A stretch of 64,000 bases of DNA, taken from contig NZ_CP046973.1 in the NCBI RefSeq assembly GCF_009792235.1, forward strand, positions 2,046,001 through 2,110,000, read 5' to 3'. Every line of letters begins with the position of its first letter. Position 1 is the stretch's first letter. This stretch comes from Microcystis aeruginosa FD4 (lineage in GTDB: Bacteria > Cyanobacteriota > Cyanobacteriia > Cyanobacteriales > Microcystaceae). Shown here in pieces: positions 43,614 to 53,097 of this stretch. The notes below the pieces were generated by a model. That model was not told the origin of the DNA. It did not search any database and was given only the letters and a program-made list of their open reading frames with translations. The translations under genes and the position numbers were made by a program.

Positions 43614-44501
43614 TTAAAATTGTGTTTCTTGACGGGGAATATAGACCCCTATGGCTGCTGGAATAACTCGAAACATGGCGGGAGTAGTGCTAGTAATTTC
43701 GCCATCGGTGTTGATACTATGGGGTTTACGAGTCTGAATTTGAATTTCTTTACCGTTAAGAGTTCTCACCCAAGATAATAAACCCTGTTGTCCTCGCGGT
43801 AATGTCCATAAAAGCGGGAAAATTTGCCACCAGTGTTCAATTTCTAGGCTATATAAATCTAATCTTTGATCGTCAATTTGGGCATCGTGAGCGATCGGCA
43901 TTCCTCCCCCATAATAACGACCATTTCCGATCGCTATTTGTAGGGTTTTAACTTTGATATTTTGGCCATCAACACGGATCATAGCGGTAAAAGGACGGGT
44001 TTTACTTAATACCTGTAGGGCTGTCCAAGCATAGGCCAAAATCCCCAACCGTCGCTTTAAACCCTTGCTCAGTTTTTGGGTAATTTTCACACTTAATCCT
44101 AAACTAGCCACGTTGAAAAAGTATTTATTATTTACCCAACCTAGATCGATATATTTTAAGTTACCTTCGGCAATAATTCGACAGGCTTCGGCAATAGAAT
44201 TCGGTATCCCTAAAGTCCGGGCTAAATCATTAGCTGTTCCCAAAGGTATAATGCCTAGGGGCAGTTGAGTTTCTACCAACACATCCGCCATAGCATTAAG
44301 AGTCCCATCGCCACCACCGACGATAACTAAATCAATACTAGAGCGATATTTTTCGATTAAAAAAGGTATATCTTCTACTTTTTTCAAAGGGACGCTGATA
44401 ATTTCAAAATCCCAATGATTGAGTAGATCAACAGTTTGAGCAAAGTTTTCTTTACCCTTGCGCGAGTGACGATTAATTAGTAGTAAAGCTCTTTTAGTCA
44501 T
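43614..44501 (-). CDS. Diacylglycerol kinase-family lipid kinase (YegS/BmrU-like)
   Basis: 295 residues from ATG 44501. Near the N-terminus are ALLLINRHSRKG (nucleotide-binding loop) and VIVGGGDGTLNAMADVL, the GGDGT motif of the DAG kinase catalytic domain, followed by LGIIPLGTANDLARTLGIP and the beta-sandwich domain up to the end (KPHSINTDGEITSTTPAMFRV). The enzyme transfers phosphate from ATP to a lipid alcohol such as diacylglycerol; the physiological substrate in cyanobacteria is not known. It converges with the amino-acid binding protein gene, 2 bases apart, leaving no room for separate terminators. Confidence 0.9.
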   Translation of the reverse strand: MTKRALLLINRHSRKGKENFAQTVDLLNHWDFEIISVPLKKVEDIPFLIEKYRSSIDLVIVGGGDGTLNAMADVLVETQLPLGIIPLGTANDLARTLGIPNSIAEACRIIAEGNLKYIDLGWVNNKYFFNVASLGLSVKITQKLSKGLKRRLGILAYAWTALQVLSKTRPFTAMIRVDGQNIKVKTLQIAIGNGRYYGGGMPIAHDAQIDDQRLDLYSLEIEHWWQIFPLLWTLPRGQQGLLSWVRTLNGKEIQIQTRKPHSINTDGEITSTTPAMFRVIPAAIGVYIPRQETQF

Positions 44502-44550
44502 AGGTAAGTTTCTCAGCAATCCAAGGATAAAGGTTAAGCTGCCTGCGAAT

Positions 44551-45348
44551 TTAAATGCGCGGACGGCTTATAGCTCTAACCTGTTCAACCTCTAACTCTA
44601 ACGCGGATGCGACTTGTTCAACACTTAATCCTAAGGCTAACAAACGAGGGACTGCCTCTAGTGCTTTGTTTAGTCTGCCTTCCTGACGTGCTTCCTCGCG
44701 CACATCTTGAAAATACTGAGTTTGTTTTAATTCATCTAAACTAAACATAGTTTCTATCTCCCGACGATTGAGAAGCGGTAACTTATAAACGAGAATCGTC
44801 TCTATTAATTGTAAGAGTTCTTGGGGTTTTTGGTCGGGGGTTAATTCTTCTCTCACTCTTTGGATTAATTTTCGGGTGCTATCAAGCGCTTTTGCTTTAG
44901 ATAGGGTGATTAATTGGACTGTGGCTAAACCAATCGAAGTTTGAGGAATGTTTTCTAATTCATTCAGATAAATGCGTCTAACTCGCTCGCAGTTGAGGAG
45001 TTCCCGATAACGTTGAACTTTATCAGTTTCTACTTGAGGGTTAGGATAGACAATCACACCCTGCCAATCATTGGTTAAGTCGGTTTTACTGAGATATAAG
45101 AATATTTCAGTGAAAAAGCGCTGATAAAAAGCCTCATCTTCTTGAAATTGTACCTCACAAAAGTAGATAGGAGTCTGGGGGTGATTATTTTGCGGCAGAA
45201 AGACTCCATCAAGACGAAAGGAAAGTTGTTTGACTTCCACTGAGTCAAAGCGGTAGTTATTCGCTTCGCTGATAGGGAGTTGAATTAATTCAAAGAAGAT
45301 AGAGGGGAAAGATTGAAAGAGTTGATCAAAAATCGTGTCAGTTTTCAT
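44551..45348 (-). CDS. Rpn family recombination-promoting nuclease / DUF2887 protein
   Basis: 265 residues from ATG 45348; codons further upstream belong to an IS1-like remnant. Residues 1-130 carry the PD-(D/E)xK pattern: FDQLFQSFPSIFFELI, then FRLDGVFLP (Asp) and IYFCEVQFQEDEAFYQRFF (E-x-Q). The middle region has YRELLNCERVRRIYLNELE, and the C-terminus EEARQEGRLNKALEAVPRLLALGLSVEQVASAL, a short helical repeat common in cyanobacterial Rpn proteins. These nucleases stimulate RecA-independent recombination and are frequent in transposon-rich genomes. Unlike the broken gene at 1180-2189, this copy is complete. Confidence 0.85.
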   Translation of the reverse strand: MKTDTIFDQLFQSFPSIFFELIQLPISEANNYRFDSVEVKQLSFRLDGVFLPQNNHPQTPIYFCEVQFQEDEAFYQRFFTEIFLYLSKTDLTNDWQGVIVYPNPQVETDKVQRYRELLNCERVRRIYLNELENIPQTSIGLATVQLITLSKAKALDSTRKLIQRVREELTPDQKPQELLQLIETILVYKLPLLNRREIETMFSLDELKQTQYFQDVREEARQEGRLNKALEAVPRLLALGLSVEQVASALELEVEQVRAISRPRI

Positions 45349-45371
45349 GCTTTTATTTGACAACGCGTAGC

Positions 45372-45490
45372 GTGCCGTCGGCAACGCATTTTTTGAGCAG
45401 CAATAACCTCTCTGGGGTTCATAAACTTCTATAAATTGTCTTCCACAATGCACACAAAGGTAGTTCTGTTTTCCTTTTCTATGACCATAA
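45372..45490 (-). pseudogene. IS1-type transposase N-terminal fragment
   Basis: On the minus strand from about 45490 the frame reads YDYGHRKGKQNYLC, then VHCGRQFIEVYEPQRGY, the zinc-binding start of IS1 InsA transposases. It is then lost into the leader of the Rpn gene (NALPTARYAL). Only about 40 residues remain, so it is a relic. The space from 45491 to 45804 holds no further recognisable part. Confidence 0.7.
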
Positions 45491-45804
45491 TCATACCTAA
45501 ATTAGCAGTGCTGATTTCCCCAAGGCACCCAAAATGTGACATAGAGAAGATCACAGAGTTACAGAACCGGTTAGGTGGGGATAAAATACCAGTGGTTGCT
45601 TTAATATCACCTGAATAGTCGGTTTTTTGTGTCTTTCCCGAGACTATCGGCTGCTACCACTGGTTTGCTGTTGTTTGTTGTTGTAATCCGAGGAAATATA
45701 GTTCTTGCGTTCCCAAGCGCTTGAACTGCATTTGTCTCTCTAGTAACAATTGTAACAGACAATACCCATTTTGTGTAAAAAAAAGTAAACAATTTGGTAA
45801 AAAA

Positions 45805-47535
45805 TTATTTTTTGCGGTAATCCTCAACCCTCTGAGGACAGCCCCAGATTACCGTTTCCTGTTTGTAAACCACCATACCGGGCTTTGCGCCCTTGGGTTT
45901 ATAGACGTATTTGGGACGGGTATAGACGACGGGAACCCGTTCACTATGGCGAGCGCGGCTATAATAAGCGGCGTAATCGGCGGCAAATTGCAGATCGGCG
46001 GCTTCTGGAACTGTACCGGGGGTTAAACGGAGTAAAACGTGACTACCAGCGATTTCTTGACTATGAAACCAGATATCGTAATCGCTGGCGCTACGAAAAG
46101 TTAGCCGATCATTTTGACGGTTATTTCTGCCAATCCATAATTCTACTCCAGAGGGAGTAGTAAAGCGCATAGGTTCGGATTCTTTGTTATTCGCCCGATT
46201 GCGCTGGTAATTGCTTTCTAGATACTTCTGTTGAATTAATTCTTCTTGTATCTCGTCTAATGCCTCTAAATCTTCGCTGCTGCTATAATTTTCTAGTTGA
46301 CTTAAACTCGATCGCACCTGTTCGAGATAATTAATTTCACTGACCACTTCCTCTAATAAAGGTTCCACCGCTAACCGCGCCCTTTTTAATTTCTGATGTT
46401 GTTTATACAAATATTGGGCATTCTGTACGGGATTTCTTTCGGGATCGAGAGGAATAATTACAGGTTTTCCTGTCTGGAAATCCGCCAAACTAATGCTAGT
46501 CATTCCCTGCTGTATTTGTTGCAGATTGGCCATTAATAAATCCCCTTGCTCTTTATAGCGATCAGCATGAGCAGATTCTGCTAGTCTTGTTTGAAATCCT
46601 GCGGCTTTACTTTGCAGTTTAGTCAGTAAAGATACGACTTTTTGGTTTAATTTTTGCTGTAGTTGTCGAAAGCTTTCTTGATTAATTTGGTCGCTATAAT
46701 AACGGTTTAATAATTCTTGGACATTTTTAGCTGCTGCCAGTATCTCCCCACCGATAACTGTATAACCTTCTCTTGTCCATCCGGGTTGAAAGGTTTTATT
46801 TTCAAGGATTTTTAACCATTCTTGCCAAGCTGAAAAGAGCTTTTCCCAATCAGTATTATCTAACTGATCCGTGTTTAATTTCGGGTGAATTTTGGCTTTT
46901 TGTAACAGCGATCGAGCGATGACCGGACTAACCCCACGATAGGTACTAACTAGCTGTTTTTCGATAGTTTTAGGGATTAAACTAACTCTGGCTTGCCAAC
47001 TGCTCAAGGATTCTTCTAAACTGGGATTTGTTGCCAATAAAACGGGGGGTAGTTGATAGATTTGTCCCGTTTGTACGGTGCGAACACTAGACTGGGTGGC
47101 ATTGACTTGATGGGCAACGGTGACAATTTGATTGTCAGCCGCAGTTAAAATCACATTGCTATATTTGCCCATAATTTCTATATACAAATGCCACAGGGCC
47201 GGATCATCGGGACGTTGGGCAAATTGCAGATCGATGACTCTTTCCCACGGGGCAACAAATGCTAATTTTGTCAGCGCAAAACCATTGAGTTGATGACGCA
47301 ATTGATCGCTAAAAGTGAAGGTATCGGGGACTTTTGGCGGTGGATCACCAATATGCAGCCGCGCTCCTTGGGGATGCCAAGAAATAATTAACCATCCTTT
47401 GCGATCGAAGGTTCGTAAATAGAGGGCGATCGTTTGGCGATCAATTTGATACACTTGTTCTAGTCTCGCCGGCAGCCAAACGGCAGCAATTTCGGCACAA
47501 GTGGCGCTGAGGGTGGTAAAGTCTACGGATTGCAT
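45805..47535 (-). CDS. rqcH: Rqc2-type NFACT protein (RqcH), ribosome rescue
   Basis: 576 residues with the NFACT layout: NFACT-N (LSATCAEIAAVWLPARLEQVYQIDRQTIALYLR, GARLHIGDPP), a DNA-glycosylase-like HhH segment (VSPVIARSLLQKAKIHP), a long coiled coil at about 280-430, and NFACT-R at the C-terminus with LWIGRNNRQNDRLTF and DIWFHSQEIAGSHVLLRL. RqcH binds the 50S subunit carrying peptidyl-tRNA and adds C-terminal alanine tails that mark stalled peptides for degradation. The coiled coil senses the L11 side. It was formerly annotated as fibronectin-binding protein. Free-standing on the minus strand. Confidence 0.93.
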   Translation of the reverse strand: MQSVDFTTLSATCAEIAAVWLPARLEQVYQIDRQTIALYLRTFDRKGWLIISWHPQGARLHIGDPPPKVPDTFTFSDQLRHQLNGFALTKLAFVAPWERVIDLQFAQRPDDPALWHLYIEIMGKYSNVILTAADNQIVTVAHQVNATQSSVRTVQTGQIYQLPPVLLATNPSLEESLSSWQARVSLIPKTIEKQLVSTYRGVSPVIARSLLQKAKIHPKLNTDQLDNTDWEKLFSAWQEWLKILENKTFQPGWTREGYTVIGGEILAAAKNVQELLNRYYSDQINQESFRQLQQKLNQKVVSLLTKLQSKAAGFQTRLAESAHADRYKEQGDLLMANLQQIQQGMTSISLADFQTGKPVIIPLDPERNPVQNAQYLYKQHQKLKRARLAVEPLLEEVVSEINYLEQVRSSLSQLENYSSSEDLEALDEIQEELIQQKYLESNYQRNRANNKESEPMRFTTPSGVELWIGRNNRQNDRLTFRSASDYDIWFHSQEIAGSHVLLRLTPGTVPEAADLQFAADYAAYYSRARHSERVPVVYTRPKYVYKPKGAKPGMVVYKQETVIWGCPQRVEDYRKK

Positions 47536-47803
47536 TTTCAGGATTCAGGAGATATTCTCGATGCCAAAGTTGGCACCGCCAAGCATGAAAATATCATAGC
47601 TTCCCACTAAGGCTAAGACAAAAAAGTTGTTTCCTCAATTAAAAACGGATTTGGTGTCAGAATCTATCGATGGAGGTATCCCAGTCTTAGCCGCACTTAA
47701 AAGCTGAGGAAGGAAAAACTATGCCAGTAGTCTATGAGAATGGCACTGGTCTAACGGACAAAACTGGCCATAGCGCCTTTTCTGGGTTTTGTCTGGATGG
47801 GTA

Positions 47804-48478
47804 TTAGCAACCGCGCAAGCGTCCATCTTCCATGTGAACAATGCGATCGGCAATATCTAAAATCCGATTATCGTGGGTGACGAGTACAATAGTACGGCTC
47901 TGTTCTTTGGCTAAACGTTGCATCAAATTCACCACGTCTCGTCCCGTTTTACTATCGAGGGCGGCCGTTGGTTCATCGGCTAAAACTAATGGCGGATTAC
48001 CAGCCAAAGCTCGCGCGATCGCTACCCTTTGTTTTTGTCCCCCAGATAAGCTATCTGGATAATAGTCGATCCGATGTCCTAAACCGACTTCTTCTAATAT
48101 CAAAGCAGCGCGTTCTTCCGTTTCCCACCCGCCGAGATTTTCCTGAAGCTCGATCGACATTTGTACATTCTGTCTTGCGGTTAGAAAGGGTAACAAATTA
48201 TGGGCTTGAAAAATATAACCAATTTGACGGCGGGTTTGGACTAATTGTTCTTCACTAGCCCCCCGTAATTCTTTTTCAAAATGCTGTAAGCTTCCTTCTT
48301 GAACAGAGCGTAGGCCACCAATTAAGGATAGTAAGGTTGTTTTTCCGGAACCAGAGGGGCCAGTTAAAATAACGATCTCTCCCTCTGTGATTTTTAAGTT
48401 GATCTGAAAAAGAACTTGTTTTTTCAGCGTTCCTTGACCGAAATAGTGATTGAGGTTTTGAATATCAATAACGTCCAT
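47804..48478 (-). CDS. devA: DevA family ABC transporter ATPase
   Basis: 224 residues from ATG 48478 (GGAAAG upstream with 9-base spacing; an ATG three codons before is less well placed). The ATPase has Walker A GPSGSGKTT, signature LSGGQKQRVAIARAL and Walker B LVLADEPTAALD, and belongs to the MacB/LolD-like group. With DevB and DevC upstream on the same strand it makes the Dev exporter; in heterocyst-forming cyanobacteria DevBCA, together with a TolC-like channel, deposits glycolipids outside the cell. Because this organism seems non-filamentous and the genes follow a polyketide synthase, the exporter is likely dedicated to that product. It is the last gene of the minus-strand cluster. Confidence 0.88.
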   Translation of the reverse strand: MDVIDIQNLNHYFGQGTLKKQVLFQINLKITEGEIVILTGPSGSGKTTLLSLIGGLRSVQEGSLQHFEKELRGASEEQLVQTRRQIGYIFQAHNLLPFLTARQNVQMSIELQENLGGWETEERAALILEEVGLGHRIDYYPDSLSGGQKQRVAIARALAGNPPLVLADEPTAALDSKTGRDVVNLMQRLAKEQSRTIVLVTHDNRILDIADRIVHMEDGRLRGC

Positions 48479-48526
48479 AGACAGCATCTTTCCTTGAGAT
48501 GAGGTATAGATATTTGTTTCTTTTTT

Positions 48527-49705
48527 CTAAAAAATATCGGCTGGATCGGCATCTTGCAATTTTTTAACAGCAGTGGCTCCTGAAACAAAGGCCATGACTA
48601 AGGTTAAAATAAAGACAAAAACCGCTCGATCAAGCGACATATTGACAGGTAATAAGGTGGCATTTTTAGTCAACTCATATTGAATATTAGCGATCAAAAA
48701 ACCAGGAATATATCCGAGAACAGCAATTAAAAAAGCCTGTTGTAAAACCATTGATAAGAGATAGCTATGACGATAGCCCATGGCTTTTAGGGTGGCGTAT
48801 TCTGAAAGATGTTCCGAAACATTTGTATAGAGAATTTGATAGACAACGACAATTCCAACAATAATTCCCAGGATAACACCTAAATTAAAAATGAAACCAA
48901 TCGCCGTACTGCTTTGCCAATAATTCTTCTCAAATTGAATCAACTGTTGCTTGGATAAAACTTTAATATCATGAGGTAAATATGCTTGAATATCTTCGAT
49001 AAATTTATTGATATTAGTTCCTGGCTTTAGACGAATTAAGCCAATATTAATTAATCCATAAGAACGGTTGCTAAAAATTCTTAAAAAATTCAAATGGCTC
49101 ATGATTAAATTCCCATCTGAACCAAAAGAAGTTCCCAGTTTAAATAAGCCAGCGACTTCTATTTTGCGGTTGTTACCCTTATTGCTAACCTCGGTAATAA
49201 CCGAGCCCTTTTTTTCAAAATCAGCAACAATAGGACCAAATTCAGAGCGAGAATCTTGATCGAATAAAACTTGATCGGGAAGTTTTAATAGCTCCATATT
49301 TTCTGCGAGACCGGGTAAATCAAATGCCAAATTTCTGAGATCGAACCCAATCACGAATATATTACGCCAATAATTACGAGTTTCAGGGTTTTTCCACTGA
49401 GCAAAATCTAAATAAATCGGACTGACAAAATCTACTTCTTCAAAAGCCAAGGTTTGGAGTAATCGCCGTTGAGGAAAACTTTCCATGCCAATCAGTGAAG
49501 TAGTACGAGGACTAATTAAAAAACAGTCCCCTTGTAGAGCTTCGTGAAGCCGAACAGCACTATCAAACAAAGCATCCCGAATCCCCAATTGCATAAAGAC
49601 AATTACAACCGCAAAAATAACCCCCGATAGAGCCACCAGTAACCTGGTTTTTTGGTAGCGTAATTGCAACCAAGCTGTCGGTAACTTCCAGGGGAATATT
49701 TTCAT
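48527..49705 (-). CDS. devC: DevC family ABC transporter permease
   Basis: 392 residues with the DevC/FtsX-like topology: one N-terminal helix (RLLVALSGVIFAVVIVFMQLGI), a large periplasmic domain to about residue 265, and three C-terminal helices (GFIFNLGVILGIIVGIVVVYQI, LLSMVLQQAFLIAVLGYIPGF, AVFVFILTLVMAFVSGATAV). The C-terminal LKKLQDADPADIF-like tail is characteristic of DevC. It forms the membrane dimer that transmits ATP hydrolysis by DevA to DevB. Gaps of 48 bases to devA and 217 bases to devB fit one operon. The 217-base gap shows no gene and no clear terminator. Confidence 0.88.
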   Translation of the reverse strand: MKIFPWKLPTAWLQLRYQKTRLLVALSGVIFAVVIVFMQLGIRDALFDSAVRLHEALQGDCFLISPRTTSLIGMESFPQRRLLQTLAFEEVDFVSPIYLDFAQWKNPETRNYWRNIFVIGFDLRNLAFDLPGLAENMELLKLPDQVLFDQDSRSEFGPIVADFEKKGSVITEVSNKGNNRKIEVAGLFKLGTSFGSDGNLIMSHLNFLRIFSNRSYGLINIGLIRLKPGTNINKFIEDIQAYLPHDIKVLSKQQLIQFEKNYWQSSTAIGFIFNLGVILGIIVGIVVVYQILYTNVSEHLSEYATLKAMGYRHSYLLSMVLQQAFLIAVLGYIPGFLIANIQYELTKNATLLPVNMSLDRAVFVFILTLVMAFVSGATAVKKLQDADPADIF

Positions 49706-49922
49706 TTTTTGCTCCTCCTAAAGATTCTAGATTGATCGCGGCTGACTTGTTGACAAATACTACTCCTTATTTGAGACTTCGACCTAACATTATCTCAAGG
49801 CTAAAAGTCTTTCTAGATAAGAAATTTAACTAAATAGATATTCATTTCATATATAGAACTATTTAGTTAGCGCACAACCTAAAAGCCAGCTATGATTGGG
49901 TTATAATTTTTCGATATATCTT

Positions 49923-51227
49923 TTAAAGATTAGTTTTGTTCGTATCGATTACGACATTAACTTGTAAATTGGTCAAGTTAGCCACTTTCTTGCTAGAAGA
50001 GGGATCGAGACGAATTTTGACTTCCACCACTCGCGCATCTGCATCAGCAACTGGATCGGTTCCCAAGACATCTTTTTTGCCAATTTGTAAGCCAATTTCA
50101 GCGACAGTTCCCCTTAGTTCCCCAATTAATCCATCGGTGGTAATTTTTGCCCGTTGTCCTAGTTTAACTCGACTAACATCTGTTTCGTAAACTTCGCTAG
50201 TGACATACATTTGACTGGTTTGACCAAGATCGAGGATGCCTTTATCACCAATTAATTCACCGGGCCAAGTATAAATTTTGAGAATTTGCCCCGCTTTGGG
50301 AGCTTTGACAAAGGCTAAATCTAAATCAGCTTTTGCCTTTTGGACAGCACTTTTAGCTGCGATTAATTGCGATTGAGCAACTTCAACATCTACGGGACGG
50401 ACTTCAGCAACTGCATCTAGTGTCGCTTGATTTTCCTTGATTTTCTGATCTAGAGTTGCCACTGTGCGCTGAAGATTAGCTTCAGCTTCATCAATTTTTG
50501 CGGTTAGAGTGGTGACAATTCGATTTAAATTAGCATTGGCTTCTCGCAGACTTTCTTGGCCAGTTTGAGCCATCAGACAGAAGCGATCGCGTTCTTGTTC
50601 CGAAACCGCTCCTTGTTGGTATAAAGCATAATAACGCTGACAATCTTTTTGTGCATTGTGAAACTCAGCTTTAATCCGCTCAATAGTGGCGTATTGAGCC
50701 ATTTTTTCCCCTTGTAATTGAGCCGTTAAACTGGCAATAGTAGCTTTTTGGGTAGTAATCTGTCCTTCCAATTCCGAGCGAGTCCCTTCAAATCTCGCAT
50801 TTTGGGCAATAATATCCCCCTGTTTTGCGCCAGCTTTCACCTGAGTTAAAAGAGATTGAGCAATGCGAACTTGGTCTTGTGCTTGTTTCAGTGCTGCTTG
50901 GAGTCTATCCCGACTGTCGAGGATGGCCAAAACTTGTCCAGCTTCAACCTTGTCTCCCTGTTTTACCAACAGTTTATCAATGCGGGCTCCTTCCACAAAA
51001 GCAGGAGCAGAAATCTTGATTGCTTCTCCTGCCGGTTCTACATAGCCTAAAGCCGCGACGGCTTTCAGCTTTCTCGGAGTAGTGGAAGCGACAGCAGGGG
51101 ATGTGGTTTTTAAAGATTGATAGCGCCAAATTGAATAAGTTGCGACAGCGCCACTTGCCATAGTCCCGATGGTGAGACAGGTAATAAGCAGCCAATTAGT
51201 TGGTTTAACAAAAAGCTGAGATTTCAT
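49923..51227 (-). CDS. devB: DevB family HlyD-type membrane-fusion protein
   Basis: 434 residues. A membrane anchor at about 10-30 (NWLLITCLTIGTMASGAVAT) precedes a lipoyl half-domain (EGARIDKLLVKQGDKVEAGQVLAIL), a long hairpin of coiled helices with AALKQAQDQVRIAQSLLTQV, the second lipoyl half (KAGQILKIYTWPGELIGDKG) and a beta domain. DevB bridges the DevC/DevA motor and an outer-membrane channel and is needed for the export of glycolipids in heterocysts. Order devB-devC-devA is conserved. It stands 22 bases downstream of the short-chain dehydrogenase gene, linking the exporter to the biosynthetic genes. Confidence 0.88.
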   Translation of the reverse strand: MKSQLFVKPTNWLLITCLTIGTMASGAVATYSIWRYQSLKTTSPAVASTTPRKLKAVAALGYVEPAGEAIKISAPAFVEGARIDKLLVKQGDKVEAGQVLAILDSRDRLQAALKQAQDQVRIAQSLLTQVKAGAKQGDIIAQNARFEGTRSELEGQITTQKATIASLTAQLQGEKMAQYATIERIKAEFHNAQKDCQRYYALYQQGAVSEQERDRFCLMAQTGQESLREANANLNRIVTTLTAKIDEAEANLQRTVATLDQKIKENQATLDAVAEVRPVDVEVAQSQLIAAKSAVQKAKADLDLAFVKAPKAGQILKIYTWPGELIGDKGILDLGQTSQMYVTSEVYETDVSRVKLGQRAKITTDGLIGELRGTVAEIGLQIGKKDVLGTDPVADADARVVEVKIRLDPSSSKKVANLTNLQVNVVIDTNKTNL

Positions 51228-51248
51228 AAGAAGCTTTACTCTCTTTAA

Positions 51249-52046
51249 TTATCTGGTTTCATTGAGGTCTCTTCTTCTTGGTCGAGTTATTCGTTCCAAG
51301 ATTTGCACCGTTATCCTGCGTGGCATTAAGCGAGGAACACTGTGAGCCAGCAAATAATTCTTCAGTCCTGGAATAACATAATTGCGCCCGGCTTCGAGAG
51401 CTTTAAGGGCAACTGCTACCACGCGATGAGGAGAGGTAGCACTTCCATCATCAAATATTTTAACTAAAGATCTGGTTGCCGTCGGTCCTGGGCAAAGTGC
51501 TAAAACCCGCAATCCTCGATGGCGGTACTCAGCCCAAAGAGCCTCACTAAAGGAAAGCACAAATGCCTTAGTAGCTCCATAAACTGCCATATAAGGCATG
51601 GGTTGAAAAGCACCGCTAGAGGATAAGTTAATCACGCCGCCTTCTCCTTTAGCCAGCATTCCTGGAATAAATTTATGGGTTAAATCAACTAAAGCCACTA
51701 CGTTAACCATTACCTGTGCGTGATCTTGCTCAAGAGGTATTTGTTCAAAGGGTGCATAGTTAAGAAACCCAGCATTATTGACAAGTAAATCCACGGTAAG
51801 CTCCATTTGCTCCACAGCGTCAAAAACATCCTGCGCAGCATTTCCCTTGCTTAGATCGATAACAATTACTTCAGTGCGGACACCGTAAACTTGATGAAGA
51901 TCCGTTGCCATTGTCTGTAGTTTTTCTTCAGCCCTTGCTACCAAAATGACATTCATGCCACGCTTAGCAAGCTCGCGGGCAAATACCTCGCCAATCCCAG
52001 ATGACGCTCCCGTAATTAATGCTGTCTGACCACGATAATTGAACAT
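51249..52046 (-). CDS. Short-chain dehydrogenase/reductase (cluster ketoreductase)
   Basis: 265 residues. Glycine-rich cofactor motif TGASSGIG (12-19), NNAG in LLVNNAGFLNY, catalytic serine in INLSSSGAF, and Y-x3-K in MAVYGATKAFVLS. The motif RAEEKLQTMA after strand 2 has an arginine typical of NADPH use. The enzyme should reduce a carbonyl or oxidise an alcohol of a medium-sized or long-chain substrate. In heterocyst-type glycolipid clusters a related SDR acts beside hgl synthase genes, so a role in tailoring the polyketide chain is reasonable. Sits between devB and the RTX gene on the same strand. Confidence 0.88.
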   Translation of the reverse strand: MFNYRGQTALITGASSGIGEVFARELAKRGMNVILVARAEEKLQTMATDLHQVYGVRTEVIVIDLSKGNAAQDVFDAVEQMELTVDLLVNNAGFLNYAPFEQIPLEQDHAQVMVNVVALVDLTHKFIPGMLAKGEGGVINLSSSGAFQPMPYMAVYGATKAFVLSFSEALWAEYRHRGLRVLALCPGPTATRSLVKIFDDGSATSPHRVVAVALKALEAGRNYVIPGLKNYLLAHSVPRLMPRRITVQILERITRPRRRDLNETR

Positions 52047-52084
52047 AAACTTTTCTCTTTTACTTAAAGATTAGACACATCTGC

Positions 52085-53056
52085 TTAGACTGCGAAATTA
52101 TTACTAACAAAAATGTTATTGTTAGTCAAATCAAGTCCAGATGATAGTTTAGCAATCTGAATTTGAGCGATTCCGCCTACACCATCGACATCAAAGAATA
52201 AAGTGCCGTTAGCTCGGTTATAGATAAATCTATCATTAGAATCGACTGCTGCTGTACCAATGACAAATTGCTCAGGCATCAGCAAAGCATCTGCTATGAG
52301 GTCATCGGTGAAACCAGCAGCAGAGATGATTATAATATCATTAATAACTGAAAAATCTGTAATAGTGTCAATGCCATCTTGGGGACTACTGAAAACAAAT
52401 TGATCGGCACCAGCACCGCCCGTAAGAGTATCTCCACCTAAGCCACCAATTAATACATCGTTGCCACTATCACCAAAGAGAGCATCATTGCCCACCTCGC
52501 CAAAAAGAATGTCGTTACCAGAACCACCAAAGAGAGCATCGTCACCATCACCGCCATTAAGTACGTCGTCACCAACATCACCAATGATGCCATCGTTGCC
52601 ATCACCACCAAATAGGGCATCGTTGCCATCACCGCCCCAGATGCCGTCGTTGCCATCACCCCCTGTTACCTGATCGTCGCCAGAACCGCCAATAATCCCG
52701 TCTTTGCCAGCACCTCCACTTAAAGTATCATTGCCAGCATCACCATTGAGAATGTCATCGCCATCACCGCCATTGAGAGCGTCATCACCATTGCCACCAA
52801 GGAGAATGTCACGTCCATCGCCCCCAAGCAGATCGTCGTTGCCATCGCCGCCACTTAGATAGTCGTTGCCACCTCCGCCGAACAGTAAGTCATTACCGCC
52901 ACCCCCAAGTAAGGCATCGTTGCCATCGCCAGTCACTAAAGTATCGTTGCCAAGTCCACCATCAAGATAGTCATTGCCACCGTTGCCATATAAAATATCA
53001 TCGCCATTGCTGCCGAATAAAAGATCGTTGCCAGTGGTGCCGATAAAAGTAGCCAT
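52085..53056 (-). CDS. RTX-type Ca2+-binding repeat protein (hemolysin-type)
   Basis: 323 residues. From residue about 5 to 215 it is a run of GGxGxDxLxGGxGNDxL nonapeptides (for example [17 protein letters not shown] and [17 protein letters not shown]), about 22 of them, which bind Ca2+ and form a parallel beta-roll. The C-terminal 100 residues ([39 protein letters not shown]) form the usual RTX capping and secretion domain. Secretion normally requires a type I system, not seen here except DevBCA. Its place between the reductase and a PEP-CTERM gene inside a biosynthetic cluster is unusual; it may be a co-opted surface protein or a piece of horizontal cargo. Confidence 0.9.
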   Translation of the reverse strand: MATFIGTTGNDLLFGSNGDDILYGNGGNDYLDGGLGNDTLVTGDGNDALLGGGGNDLLFGGGGNDYLSGGDGNDDLLGGDGRDILLGGNGDDALNGGDGDDILNGDAGNDTLSGGAGKDGIIGGSGDDQVTGGDGNDGIWGGDGNDALFGGDGNDGIIGDVGDDVLNGGDGDDALFGGSGNDILFGEVGNDALFGDSGNDVLIGGLGGDTLTGGAGADQFVFSSPQDGIDTITDFSVINDIIIISAAGFTDDLIADALLMPEQFVIGTAAVDSNDRFIYNRANGTLFFDVDGVGGIAQIQIAKLSSGLDLTNNNIFVSNNFAV

Positions 53057-53097
53057 CTCATTTTCTCCTTTGCAATAAAAATCTGATTTATTTTAAG

